This document shows, in pieces, positions 19,800 through 30,989 of a stretch of DNA of 64,000 nt. Each line of letters starts with the position of its first letter. The stretch's first letter is position 1. The stretch lies in the NCBI GenBank assembly GCA_047967505.1, contig CM106541.1. One strand, written 5' to 3'. A program made the position numbers and the translations under genes. The stretch comes from Dipteris shenzhenensis (lineage: Eukaryota; Polypodiophyta; Polypodiopsida; Gleicheniales). Below the pieces are notes generated by a model, which was given only the letters and a program-made list of their open reading frames with translations, had not been told where the DNA came from and did not search any database.

Positions 19800-20465
19800 A
19801 TTTCCAGAGAGCTACTTGTACCAAGGCATAAGTAGCATTAGTAGTCTACTCTTCTGGATGCTCAATATTTGGCTACACCTACGTCACTACTTTTGGTTCT
19901 TTTTGTATATCAATGTTAGCTAATTTTTGAAGCACAACTTCTATTTTCTTTGCAATAGAAAAATCTAGCCTTGTGTGAGTTTCCACTTTTGAAGCACTAA
20001 TTACTTATCGCTCCTAGGAGTTTTTGGGCTCCTCTTTTATAAAATTTGACTCTCCTAGCCCAGAAATTGATGTAGCAAAAACGACATGCTTGGATCTTTT
20101 CTCCTCGTATATCTGCTTCTATAATACTTCGAATTGCTCTTGCAAAATGGTGACTCTAATGGACTCTTCAGTCCTTGGATGATCAGTGAATGAATGATCC
20201 AAAGTTATCAATTTCTTCTTGACTTGGGCACACATGTCCTTCATATAATTGCGTAACTAGTTTTGTAACTCTTTAAAGCTCTTGCCACTCATAAAGACTC
20301 CTACCTCCAAAATATCCTCATTAGTCATAGAATTGATTTGAGTTTCTACATCCACCAAGGCATTCAACCTTTCCTGTAGCAGGGTGTTTTCTATCCTCAA
20401 TTTAGCATCCCTTCCATTAATTGATTTAGCTATTCTTATAAAGTGCCCTTCACTTTTGTCAACCA
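19800..20465 (-). other. unrecognised sequence with a 69-codon open frame
   Basis: The minus strand 20257-20466 is open for 69 codons (KSINGRDAKLRIENTLLQER, then DVETQINSMTNEDILEVG), with a heptad-like pattern that could be a short coiled coil. No family is recognised. It lies between two reverse-strand copia remnants and may belong to a retroelement. Confidence 0.3.
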
Positions 20466-20817
20466 TGTGAAGAAAGTGGGAGAGAAGGAAGGAGTCTCAC
20501 TTGTGGCTTTCTCACATACACAATGGGGGAATACACACAAAGGTGGAGGCTAAAAACAGTTTTCCTCCTCTTAGTTGTGAAAGCCAAAAGAACTCTTGTA
20601 CAAAGAAATAGAAGAACCCTATATGTGGGTCTCAAACCAAACTCAACTAACTAAGGTGGCATACTAACTGAGCAACGAACTAGAGTACATAAGGATATCT
20701 GTCATCCAACTATTATTCATTGGCGGTGTACCAACCGCATCTACAGCTAACAAGTCGGTGACATAAATGCACAACGGTCACCCTAACATATCACGAGTGG
20801 AGCTCGATATCTCAACA
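20466..20817 (-). repeat. copia 3' LTR, reverse strand
   Basis: A 352-bp copy of the TGTTGAGATATCG...CTTCACA LTR in reverse orientation, adjacent to the purine tract at 20818-20832. Confidence 0.92.
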
Positions 20818-20830
20818 CTCCTCCTCGAGC

Positions 20831-21486
20831 TCAATCCCAATTCCTGCACACCAAGTAGGTCTCTGAACTTGTGCAGCTTCTCTGTGCCCATGCCTTCGTG
20901 AATATGTCAGCTACCTGATCCTTTGTGCTGACATAAACTAGATCAATAAGACCTAGTAAAGCCTTCTCCCACAAATAGTGATAATGTACCTCAATGTGCT
21001 TTGTTCTAGCATGAAAGACCGGGTTATTTGCCAAGTGTATACAACTCATGTTGTCACAATAAATGACAATTGGCCCATCTATAGACTGATGCATATCATA
21101 AAGTAGCTTATGCAACCAAGCTACCTCACATGCAGCCATTGCTACACTCCTGTACTCAGCCTCTCTGCTTGACAAGGCAACTGTAGGCTGTTTCTTACTG
21201 CTCCAAGTGACTGCAGCACTCCCAAAAGAGAACACATATCCACTGGTAGATCGTCTATTTGAAATACTACCAACCCAATCAGCATCAGTGTATCCATGCA
21301 AGTGTATCAGAACCCTAGCCTCATAAAATATTCCATACTGCAATGTGGACTTCACATACCTGAGTATGCGTCTAGCTACATCCAAATGCGGTTTCCTTGG
21401 AGCCTGCATAAACTAACTCACCAATCCAATAGCATAGCTCAAATCAGGCCTGGTAATAGTCATATAAATCAAACTTCCTACTATAT
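20831..21486 (-). pseudogene. copia RNase H remnant, reverse strand
   Basis: Minus-strand open frame of about 192 codons: [20 protein letters not shown], then [27 protein letters not shown] and QVADIFTKA. Shortly before the terminus a frameshift (AKA..QRSC) replaces the usual ALGTEKL block. It lacks RT and a start codon, so it is a truncated remnant. Confidence 0.85.
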
Positions 21487-22215
21487 TTTAATATTTGATA
21501 TTATGTATTTGCTAGAAGCTATAGGCCTATGTGTTTGATGATAGTTTGCAGAGTGTTTTGAGCTACTTTTAAGGGTGTCTATGAAAGAGGTGCAATGTTT
21601 CCCCAAAACCTACCCATCCGACCCAATCATCCCCTTTAGACTCCTTGATATATATCAATTCATGTCATGTTGAGTTGCAAGATATTTTTTCAACAACGTA
21701 CTACTCTTCTCTTTAGCGCATACCGGCTTGCTAAGATTATGGCCTCTGATAATCCTTTCCTTCTCCCTATGCTAGAATATAACATCACTTGGGATTCTGC
21801 CATCTTCATTCTCATCTAAGGAAGGAAAGTACTTGGGATGCTTTAGAATCCTTGATATATATCAGTTCATGTCATGTTGAGCTGCAAGATCTTCTTTCAA
21901 TAATGTATTGCTCTTCTCTTTGGCACAGAACATTGGGACCCTTCAAACTCCTCGATATATATCAGTTCATGTCGTATTGAGCCGCAAGATCTTCTTTTGA
22001 CAACGTATCACTCTTCTCTTTGGCGCAAAACATCCAAAGTACTTTCCTACCTTAGATGAGAATGAAGATGGTAGCATCCCAAGTGATGTTATATTCTAGC
22101 ATAGGGAGAAGGAAAGGATCAATGGAGGCCATAATCTCAACAAGCCAGTCTGTGCTAAAGAGAAGAGCGATACATTGTCAAAAGAAGATCTTTTGGATCA
22201 ACATGACATGAACTT

Positions 22216-22540
22216 TGACAAAACATGTGTGCCTCAGGATCTATGGAGCGCTCTAAGGTGGATGGAACCTATGTGGAAACATGATGAAGAGAGTGCTTAT
22301 GACATGTATCTCAAGTCAATTAGGTTCCAAGATAGATTAGCTTGGACTCATAAAGAGAATCTTGAGATAGTGCAAAGTGCTTGATTGATATTACTTCAAA
22401 TGAGCCTCCCTTTTATAGGTGAGGGTACTTACATCCATTTGCTTGCTCACATGTGGGATATCTCCTCCATGCCATGTGGCAGCTTGTCCTTTGCTCATAC
22501 CTTTGCTCTATATGTGCTCATGGCACCACAACTCTCAACA
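22216..22540 (-). repeat. 3' LTR of element F
   Basis: On the minus strand it starts TGTTGAGAGTTGTGG and ends TTTTGTCA. 325 bp, next to purine tract CAAGGGGAGG. Confidence 0.93.
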
Positions 22541-23767
22541 CCTCCCCTTGGTGCCATAATCCTTTGGCTACTGCAAGGTGGTCAGATGTGAGTTCCATTC
22601 CATCACCTCCCCTTAGTGCATACATTGCTACTTAAGGTGGTCAAGTGTGGCTTTTACATGTCAATACCTCACCTGGGTGCTTTCATAGCTACTCTCAGGT
22701 GGTCACGCTTCATTTACAAAATATAGGCAAGGTTGGCAAGGTTTTTGCTTTTCAATACATTCCATTGATGTCACCTTTTGGCTCATGGCTTGATGACGAT
22801 GTCATTTGCTTCTTTGCTTGGTGTAGCTTTATGCATGATGCTTTGTTCTTCCATGTGCCTTGATGCTTTATGTGTGGATGCCATGCTTCCTGCTATGGTC
22901 ATCTCATGCACTTGTGCTTTTGGCATGCTTATGACAATGATGTGTGCATTCATGCTTTGCTTTTCCAATTGTTGCAAAGGTCTTACCAATTGATTTCTTT
23001 CAATATTGGCAGTGTCTAATTGCATACAATGATTCTGACATGACAAGCGCGTAGAGCTCAAAAAGACGATCACTTTTCCTTTTTGGAGCATGTGCAAATT
23101 CTTCCTGGATTGCAAGTTACACCTTGTCAAAGTTTTTGTGAAGAAGAGGGCCTTTGATGATGTGGCACAGGGATTCACATGCTGAATTCCATACTGTGCT
23201 TACAAAGGGACTGTGCTTAGGTGGCACTATGCCATGTGGCAAAACATTCACTTAACCAAACCTCAATAAACCTAACCATGGTCATATCCAATCTTGACAC
23301 GTGTCAGTCAATGGGAACCTTAGCAAGAAACCTTCTGGATACTCTGTCGACTCTTCTCCTTTGTCGTTGAAGCTGCTCGCTGCTTTCTTCACAGAGGTTG
23401 TTGAATGGTTTGGAGAGGTCAAACTCGTGTGACGATGGCAAGGCTTGGAGCACGTTTTGGAGATGTAGATGGCGCAGCTATAGATTCGCAGAGCTCGTGG
23501 AGCGTGGTGCTGAGGCAGGAGGTCTGTCGGTTGGCTGGGCGTAGCAATCGTTGCAGAGATTCCGTCTAGTTTGGAGAGGTCTAGGGAATCCGGGTGCACG
23601 AGGTTGTTGCAGCTGCTTCTGTGCTGCTTAATATGTTGCGGCTTCTTCTAGCAGTCATTGAGGCTGCTATACACAACTCATGTGTAACATGCACGCTCTC
23701 TCCCTCGCTCTTGGCTGTGCACTGTGAGCTCTTGCTTTGTATTTTCCTTGGCTTCTGGAGCTGCTTT

Positions 23768-24004
23768 TGTATCCACACCGCCATTGTTTATTACCCACTC
23801 CATTGCGAGATCCATGTCTCCTCCATCACAGCCATCGTCCGTGTTGTCACAGCTAACTAACTCCTGCTCAGAAAGGCTCACAAGGTCTCCCGTTGTCAGT
23901 GCGTTGGCAGCCTCGATAGCCGTAATGGTAGCGAAAGCCCAATAGCTTCCACAGCTCCCTTGATCTTTGATGGGCAAGACCACACCTTGTTCTCTCCAGT
24001 CGTA
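23768..24004 (-). pseudogene. papain-like (C1A) cysteine protease fragment inside element F
   Basis: The minus strand reads [20 protein letters not shown], then [30 protein letters not shown] and [18 protein letters not shown]. This is the start of the mature domain of plant C1A proteases, about 79 of some 215 residues. The catalytic Cys before WAF is Tyr (TAT at complement 23942-23944), while the oxyanion-hole Gln (DQGSC) is kept. The His and Asn of the active site, the propeptide and the signal peptide are absent. No ATG precedes the fragment in frame. It is a captured host exon or cDNA piece and is not an active enzyme. Confidence 0.9.
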
Positions 24005-24464
24005 AGATGCAGCAAGGTGATACAAGTTACAGCTTTTCTCCACTTGTTTGCTCAGGTGCTAAAGCTTTGACTATTGCATGCCACTTGTGGGAGTTTGCAA
24101 GAGCCGTGGAGCCCGTTCGTTGTAGCGGCTTGTTGATAGAGTCGGCAACCACACTCAGAGAAGGGAGAGCCAAGCTCTCTGATAACTTACAATACTCACA
24201 ACAGAATGCTCACGAACCACTCACATTCTCTCATACTTCACCAAAATTAAACAAGGATAATCTCTAACTCTCAAACACCCAATGGACGGAATTCTTTCAC
24301 AAGAAGAATGAATCTAGATCTCTCTCACAACTCAAGAAACACTCTAAAGAACTCTCTAGATCTAAAACTAATCTTACATTCTAAAACTAATCTAGGAATG
24401 GGAGCAATCCTAGTGAACTACTAATGAGCTAAACTAGGAGAGCTAAACCTATGCTCTGATACCA

Positions 24465-24789
24465 TGACAAAACATGTGTGCCTCAGGATCTATGGAGCGC
24501 TCTAAGGTGGATGGAACCTATGTGGAAACATGATGAAGAGAGTGCTCATGACATGTATCTCAAGTCAATTAGGTTCCAAGATAGATTAGCTTGGACTCAT
24601 AAAGAGAATCTTGAGATAGTGCAAAGTGCTTGATTGATATTACTTCAAATGAACCTCCCTTTTATAGGTGAGGGTACTTACATCCATTTGCTTGCTCACA
24701 TGTGGGATATCTCCTCCATGCCATGTGGCAGCTTGTCCTTTGCTCATACCTTTGCTCTATATGTGCTCATGGCACCACAACTCTCAACA
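24465..24789 (-). repeat. 5' LTR of element F
   Basis: 325 bp, followed on the minus strand at once by TGGTATCAGAGC. Two substitutions from the other LTR. Confidence 0.93.
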
Positions 24790-24844
24790 AACTTATATAT
24801 ATCAAGGAGTTTGAAGGGGATGATTGGGTCGGATGGATAGGTTC

Positions 24845-25919
24845 CGAGGAAACGTTATTCCTAATGTTCCCAATCAATAGGAGTTGCAAGCATTTAAAGG
24901 CTGGCATGAAAGAGCCAAAAAAGTTATGAACTGGCTGTCTATCAGTATTTCAGATTCTATGATTACAGTGCATATTGAGGATGCAAGCACGCCGAAGGAG
25001 GCATGGGATACTTTAATAAAAATGTATAGCACAAATACGCAAGCTAGGAAAATGTAGCTCAAGTAGGAGTTGCATAATGTGCAGAGAGAAAATATGAGCA
25101 TCAATGACTACCACATGAAGGTGAAGAAGATTGCAGATGCACTTGCTTCTATTGGGTTGCCAGTGGAAGATGATGATTTAGTTTCTGTGACCTTGAATGG
25201 TCTAGGAAAGGATTATGCACAATTTCAGACATCTATTGCCGTCCGTGAGAATTTTCTTGATTTTGAGGAGTTGATTGCTCTTCTAATTTTTGAAGAGCAG
25301 AGAAATGGTGGTGCATCTTCTTTAGGAGGAACTTCAAAAGAAGCTCAAATGCTGGAAGAGGTAGAGGCAGAGGTAGAGTAGGCCGATTTGGAGCTCATTT
25401 GGAGGCCGTGGCAGAAATTAGAATATGTAGCAAATTCAAGAAAACCAGTCCTATGGAGGAGGATGTGGTAACTTTAGAGGCAGGGGGAGCCAAAGAGGTC
25501 GTGGTAGATGGTAGAGAGGCCAAAATGCAAACAACAATGTTGAATGCTACTACTATGGTAAAATGGGTCATATGGTTAAAGACTGCTATAAAAAGCAGAA
25601 TGACATCATGATTGGAAAATTGCAGCAAGGCAATTATGCATCCTCTAGATAGGGTGATGACAGAAATGAGCATCTGTTTATGGTGCAGCACATGACCAAT
25701 TTTGTGACAAGTGCAGAAGAAAACAATGATGTGTGGTATGTTGACTCAGGTGCGTCAAACCACATGACAGGTCATGACAAATGGATGCAGGATGCAAGGA
25801 AAATGGAAAGACCAGGATTTGTGGAGACTGGTGATGATACTGCACATCCTATTGTGTAGATTGGTAAAATTCCTTTGTCTATGCAGGATGGAAAAAAGAA
25901 ATACCTGTCTGATGTATTT
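24845..25919 (+). pseudogene. copia gag-protease fragment (copy B)
   Basis: Aligns with 42645-43730 of the near full-length copy: Gag core (NDYHMKVKKIADALASIG), a zinc-knuckle region reading CYYYGKMGHMVKDC, and the protease start VWYVDSGASNHMTGH with its catalytic DSG intact. It has no LTR, leader or pol. CAG became TAG at 24878-24880, 25055-25057, 25064-25066 and 25857-25859. TAG at 25428-25430 is shared with the other two gag copies. A 10-bp deletion near 25340 shifts the frame. It ends abruptly at 25919. Confidence 0.9.
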
Positions 25920-26160
25920 GTTGGCTCTTTCATATTGCTTTCATAGGAAGACCAGGGTTCTCTCAGTATGCAAGGTTCTGAGGCTTTTTGTCACCTATAG
26001 ATATATTGGGGTTGTCTTTTGTAGTATACGTGTAGCTTAGGACCTCGAGTCATGTTTCGGTGAGAGACATAAGCTTAAGTGTTGTAAGCAAACAAAGTGC
26101 ATGCATGTGTAAAAGGAACGTGTATCATCATGATTGAGGTAATGAAGGCTTTCGCCTTCA
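25920..26160. other. no recognised feature
   Basis: Unique-looking sequence between the copia fragment and Gypsy-2. Short open stretches only. Confidence 0.5.
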
Positions 26161-27335
26161 TTGGGGTTGATGATGGCATATCTAGTACCCGAGATAAGCA
26201 CTCAAAAAAAGGCAAATCCAAGTCCATTGCCGAAACATCAAATGAAGATCACCTAGAGGCCATGACCTTGAAGCTGAAAGAAGATATGATGTAGGCCATG
26301 GATCCAAAACTTGACTTGTCTCAACCGCCAACTCAAACATATCCACGGCAAGAAAATGTCTGGTGTCCACACTGTATGGCAAATCATATAGCAAATGAGT
26401 GCCCGGTCCTAAGAGCTAGGATCACTGCACAAGCAAATCCTCTGCCAAGGTTGTGGTGCCATATCTGCATCATCGATGGTCATGATGAAAACATTTGCAT
26501 CTTCAACATGCACAACAACCCGCCTCGACCTCAACAATACCAAGCGGCACACATGCCAATGTACATGCAACTGGGACTTGCACAAGCGCCCCTAGCTCTG
26601 AGGCTAAATCTTATTCCCGTTTGACACAAGTCCCACAACTACTCAGGAGTCCAAATCCACGACCATATCCAAGTGCACCAAATCCAGCTCCTCAGGCAGT
26701 TCCCATACATCAATTACAAGCCAAGGAAGTAGACTCACCATTGGAGTATGAAGCAGAGTACCTACTGTACTATGTAGAAGGTGCAAAGGGTCTAATACCA
26801 ATTTATGCAAATCAAGTCCGTCCCAACACATATTGCACACGAATCAAGTGCTACGGTTGTGGAGAAAATCACCGGATCACAGAGTGCCCTCATCGTGGTA
26901 GCCCAGCTACTTTCTAACAACTCTGCAGAGATTGTGGCATAGGACATGCCTGTATGGATTGTCCCATGAAAAATAAGATCCCAGAACAAATAGAGGTTAA
27001 GCCTGATGTCCCCATCAGCATCATTGGGGTGGACCATCAAAGTCTGGGTCCAACAAGTGTAAAATCCCAACCTGTAAATGTAATTACATGCCAACAGAAA
27101 GAGGCCACCAAGGACCCTAACATTCCAATCCAACCAAAGCGACTTCTAACAAAGAAAGCACAAATGCCTCCACCTCCACCAAGCAATGAGCAGCCGAGCT
27201 CATCCACATCAACTCTCGAGCCTCAAATAAAAGAAGCTCCATACCCAAATGCAGAGGTGGAGAAGGCTCATTTTTAAGCACTTCAACAATGGCTACAAAA
27301 GGAACAAGCCCAATTTGAGGCTAAGAAACTACTAC
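26161..27335 (+). pseudogene. Gypsy-2 gag with four zinc knuckles (forward copy)
   Basis: Encodes a retrotransposon Gag with four consecutive CCHC-like fingers: CPHCMANHIANEC (about 26364-26402), CHICIIDGHDENIC (about 26459-26500), CYGCGENHRITEC (about 26850-26888) and CRDCGIGHACMDC (about 26925-26963). A basic region (SKKGKSKS) comes before and a Pro-rich tail after. One or two knuckles are usual in gypsy Gag. CAG became TAG at 26292-26294, compared with the reverse copy. There are a frameshift near 26600 and stops near 26918 and 27276. The pol part is absent on this strand. Confidence 0.82.
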
Positions 27336-28657
27336 TTGTATAATTTTTGAAGTATTCCGGCACTTCTCGAAGATTGGCCTCTGATGGTGTTGAACTAGCC
27401 TGACATGTGTCATGTGTACTGGGTGGCATAGTTGCATTTACTAATTTGTTAGGCTCTTCTTGACTTTCTTTTTCTTAAGTCTCTTGATCGAGCTTCATTC
27501 GCATGTGTGGCTTATATTTTCGAAACTTCTTACATTGGGAACTGTGGGGTAACTTTTCCACTAGTAAGGTGTTTCCAAGTAAGGGTTCATTTGCTGCGCA
27601 CACTCCTTCCAGTCCCTTAAGGGACCATTCAAGAGGCGGTGATTCTGATTTTGAGGGAGTTGACTTTGCAAGGTACAATTTGACGATCCTTGATTGGACT
27701 CGTTGGAATTCATTGAAGTGTTCAGCCTTGGCTTTTCAGTGATTTCCTTCAGCTTTCTTGCAGGATCTTCTGCTATTATTCAACTTTGGAGGTTCGACTT
27801 TTGGGAGCTCGACTGCCATTGGGGCATGCATAATGGCTAAGTCATTATCAAAGATTTAACCTTCAATTTCAGCATTCGCAGCCTTTGTTTCAAGGTCCCA
27901 AGGAAAATTTGAGTCATCATTGGTATGGGTACCTTCTTCTCAACCTCAAATTGGGCTTGTTCCTTTTGTACCCATTGTTGAAGTGCTTGAAAACGAGCCT
28001 TCTCCACCTCTACATTTGGGTATGGAGATTCTTTTATTTGAGGCTCGAGAGTTGATGTGGATGAGCTCAGGTGCTCATTTCTTGGTGGAGGTGGAGGCAC
28101 TTGTGCTTTCTTTTTTAGAAGTCGCTTTGGTTGGATTGGAATGTTAGGGTCCTTGGTCGCCTCTTTTTGTTGGCATGTAGTTACATTTATAGGTTGTGAT
28201 TTTACACTTGTCGGACCTAGACTTTGATGGTCCACCCCAATGATGCCGATGGGGACGTCAGGCTTAACCTCTGTTTGTTCTGGGATCTTATTTTTCATGG
28301 GACAATCCATACAGGCATGTCCTATGCCACAATCTCTGTGGAGTGGTTGGAAAGTAGCTGGGCTACCACAATGAGGGTAGTCTGTGATCTAGTGATTTTC
28401 TCCACAACTATAGCACTTGATTGGTGTGCGATATGTGTTGGGACGGACTTGATTTGCATAAATTGGTATGAGACACTCTGCACCTTCTACATAGTACACT
28501 GGGTACTTTTCTCCATACTCAAATGGTGAGTCTACTTCCTCTGCTTGTAATTGATGTATGGGAACTGCTGGAGGAGCTGGATTTGGTGCTCTTAGATATG
28601 GTCATGGATTTGGATTCTTGAGTAGTTGTGGGACTTGTGTCCAAACTGGGGGCACCT
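27336..28657 (-). pseudogene. Gypsy-2 gag C-terminal part (reverse copy)
   Basis: The minus strand carries MDCPMKNKIPEQTEVKPDVP, the Pro-rich tail, and further EEVEKKVP..LKQRLRMLK sequence (open 27837-28310, 157 codons). Another open stretch, 27475-27678, probably continues the polyprotein. It is nearly the mirror image of 26640-27335, with which it forms a roughly 700-bp inverted pair. Confidence 0.78.
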
Positions 28658-29018
28658 TGTTGATATATTGAGCTCCACTCGTGATATGCTAAGGTGACTG
28701 TTGTGCATTTATGTTACTGACTTGTTAGTAGCTGCAGATGCGGTTGGTACACCACCCATGAATAATACCTGGATGACAACTATCTTTTTGTACTCCAGTG
28801 TGTGGCTTAATTAATATGCCACCTAGCTTAGCTGAGTTTTGTTTGAGACCCACATATAGGGTTCACCTATTCCTTTTATACTTAGAGAGAGTTCTTTTGG
28901 CTTTCACAACTAAGAAGAGGAAAACTGTTTTTAGCCTCCACCTTTGTGTGTATTCCCCCATTGTGTATGTGAGAAAGCTACAAGTGAGACTCCTTACTTC
29001 TCTCCCACTCTCTTCACA
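28658..29018 (+). repeat. copia 5' LTR (copy C)
   Basis: 361 bp, starting TGTTGATATATTG and ending CTCTTCACA before TGGTATCAGAGC. It shares variants with its partner at 32084 (ACTTCTCTCCCACTCTCTTC) that other copies lack, which confirms the pair. Confidence 0.92.
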
Positions 29019-29520
29019 TGGTATCAGAGCTCGGTTTGTGGTAAGGAGCTCAAGGAAGCAAACAAGTTCGCGGTGTCTTAGTAAGAGAATCAGTGTTGCT
29101 TTCCTTTTTTGAGTTTGGAAGCAAATCTCTGCAAGGAGCACAGTCAGAAAGTGCAAGAGTGCACTGTCTCAGATTGGGACATCCTTCGTGGTGTGGCGAG
29201 GCCATTTCGGGTCCGTTTTGGAATTCAAGGCCATTTTGGGGCCCCTTTTGGTGGCAGAAGTTTTCCACCGGCACTCAGAAAAGTGCCCTGTTTTTTGCTG
29301 TGCGACCATGTCGGTGAAAAGTTGCCATAGAATTTGATCGTATGCCTATGCATAGATATATTGGGAGTGACAGAATCATTCTTATTTCCTATTGATGCAA
29401 AATCATCACTAGGAAGTGATTGTGTGGTTAAATACCACTTTTGTCAGTTTTGCAGATTTGCCCTTGTGAGGTAGAAGTTGTGTTTTTTGCAGTGATAGAA
29501 TATTTTTGCAGTGTTCGATA

Positions 29521-30957
29521 ATGGTGTCTGATGCTCTTTCACATATTGTCACTAAAAAGCTTGACAAGAACAACTTCCAAGCCTGGAAGTTTAGAATGAT
29601 GAATTTTCTTAAGGGAAAAGGCTATTGGGAGCTCATTGCTAGAGCTGAACAAGAACCAGTTATTCCTAATGTTCCCAATCAATAGGAGTTGTAGGCCTTT
29701 AAAGGCTAGCATGAGAGATCGAGAAAAGTTATGTACTAGCTGTCTATTAGTATTTTAGATTCTATGATTATGCATATTCAGGATGCAAGCATGCCGAAGG
29801 AGGCATGGGATACTTTGACAAAAATGTATAGCACAAATACACAAGCCAGGAAAATGCAGCTCAAGCAGGAGTTGCATAATGTGTAGAGAGAAAATATGAG
29901 CATTAATGACTACTGCATGAAGGTGAAGAAGATTGCAGATGCACTTGCTTCTATTGGGTCTCCAGTGGAAGATGATGATTTAGTTTTTGTGACCTTGAAT
30001 GGTCTAGGAAAGGATTATGCACAAGTCCATACATCCATTGCCATCCGTGAGAATTTTCTTGATTTTGAGGAGTTGATTGCTCTTCTAATTTCTGAAGAGC
30101 AGAGAAATGGTGCTGCATCTTCTTCAGGAGGAACATCAAAGGAAGCTGTCGTCTACTCAAATGCTAGAAGAGGTAAAGGCAGAGGTAGAGCAGGCCGATC
30201 TAGAGGCTGTGGCAAAAATCAAAATATGTAGCAAATTCAAGAAAACCAGTCCTATGGAGGAGGACGTGGTAACTTTAGAGGCAAGGGGAGCCAAAGAGGT
30301 CGTGGTGGATGGCAGAGAGGCTAAAATGCAAACAGCAATGTTGAATGCTACTACTATGGTAAAATGTGTGATATGGTTAAAGACTGCTATAAAAGGCATA
30401 ATGACTAGAAAATTACAGCAAGGCAATTATGCATCCTCTAGTAGACATGCTGATGACACAAATGAGCATTTGTTTATGGTGTAGCACATGACCAATTCTG
30501 TGACAAGTGCAAAAGAAAGCAATGATGTGTGGTATGTTGACTCAAGTGCGTCAAACCACATGACAGGTCATGCAAAATGGATGCAGGATTTGTGGAGACT
30601 GGTGATGGTACTACACATCCTATTGTGCAGATTAGTAAAATTCCTTTGTCTATGTAGGATGGGAAAAAGAAATACCTGTCTGATGTATTTCATGTCCTGA
30701 ATATCACCAAGAACCTAGTTTCTATTGGTCAAATGGTTGAGCAGGGCTTGCAGGTCAGATTTAATCCTCATGGATGCTTTGTTGAGGATATGAAAAATAA
30801 AGGTCGCTTGATAGCAAAAGGGAAGAAGAAGGATAGGATGTTTGCATTGGATGTGGACATGCCTGAATTGAGTATAGCAATGTTTGCACATGGGACCAGT
30901 GTAGTTGCAGATATTGATATCTGGCATAAACGCATTGGTCATGTTAATGTACAGTGA
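29521..30957 (+). pseudogene. copia gag-protease (copy C)
   Basis: ATG 29521 starts MVSDALSHIVTKKLDKNNFQ. It continues through the Gag core to TAG 30229-30231, and past it to the knuckle region CYYYGKM and the protease block VWYVDSSASNHMTGH, where DSG is now DSS. Private CAG-to-TAG changes are at 29683, 29692, 29884, 30482 and 30655, and TGG-to-TAG at 29707 and 29737. A deletion after the protease removes part of the following block. It is non-functional. Confidence 0.9.
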
Positions 30958-30989
30958 GTTCAATTAATGTAGGTCCAAAATATTGCTGC

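Larger units (their letters stand above)
20466..21486 (-). mobile_element. 5'-truncated copia element, reverse strand
   Basis: The minus strand carries late RT, RNase H, polypurine tract and a 3' LTR (20466-20817). The element stops abruptly at about 21486, at a point (ATAGTAGGAAGTTTG) only about 12 bp from the deletion junction of copy 2 at 3519-5033. It also shares TAG at the same CAG site (complement 21413-21415) with copy 2. Either both derive from one deleted subfamily or this one was truncated separately. No target duplication can be scored. Confidence 0.88.
22216..24789 (-). mobile_element. non-autonomous LTR element carrying a papain-like protease fragment (element F)
   Basis: A complete 2574-bp element on the minus strand. 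LTRs of exactly 325 bp lie at 22216-22540 and 24465-24789 and differ at only 2 positions by my reading. Target duplications are perfect: AACTT at 22211-22215 and 24790-24794. The primer-binding site TGGTATCAGAGC is at complement 24453-24464 and the purine tract at complement 22541-22552. The interior has no Gag, RT, RNase H or integrase. It contains part of a cellular C1A cysteine protease. This is the layout of gene-transducing LTR elements such as maize Bs1. Confidence 0.92.
21603..24850. repeat. large imperfect inverted repeat, right arm split by an LTR element
   Basis: Left arm 21603-21840 is the reverse complement, at roughly 85% by eye, of 22031-22215 joined to 24795-24850. The join appears only when the LTR element at 22216-24789 and one target copy are removed. 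The spacer 21841-22030 holds two further copies of an arm segment (CTTGATATATATCAGTTCAT, about 85 bp each). The right arm reads KYFPTLDENEDGSIPSDVIF and FEGDDWVGWIG, faintly like a retrotransposon Gag start. That link is weak. Confidence 0.8.

Noticed and set aside
22783-23178. Gag protein of element F (131 codons, minus strand)
   Set aside because: No UBN2 motifs, no zinc knuckle and no similarity to the Gags of elements D or E; left as unidentified interior.
23678-24043. Functional host cysteine protease gene
   Set aside because: Only about 79 mature-domain residues, catalytic Cys replaced by Tyr, no ATG, and it lies within an LTR element with target duplications.
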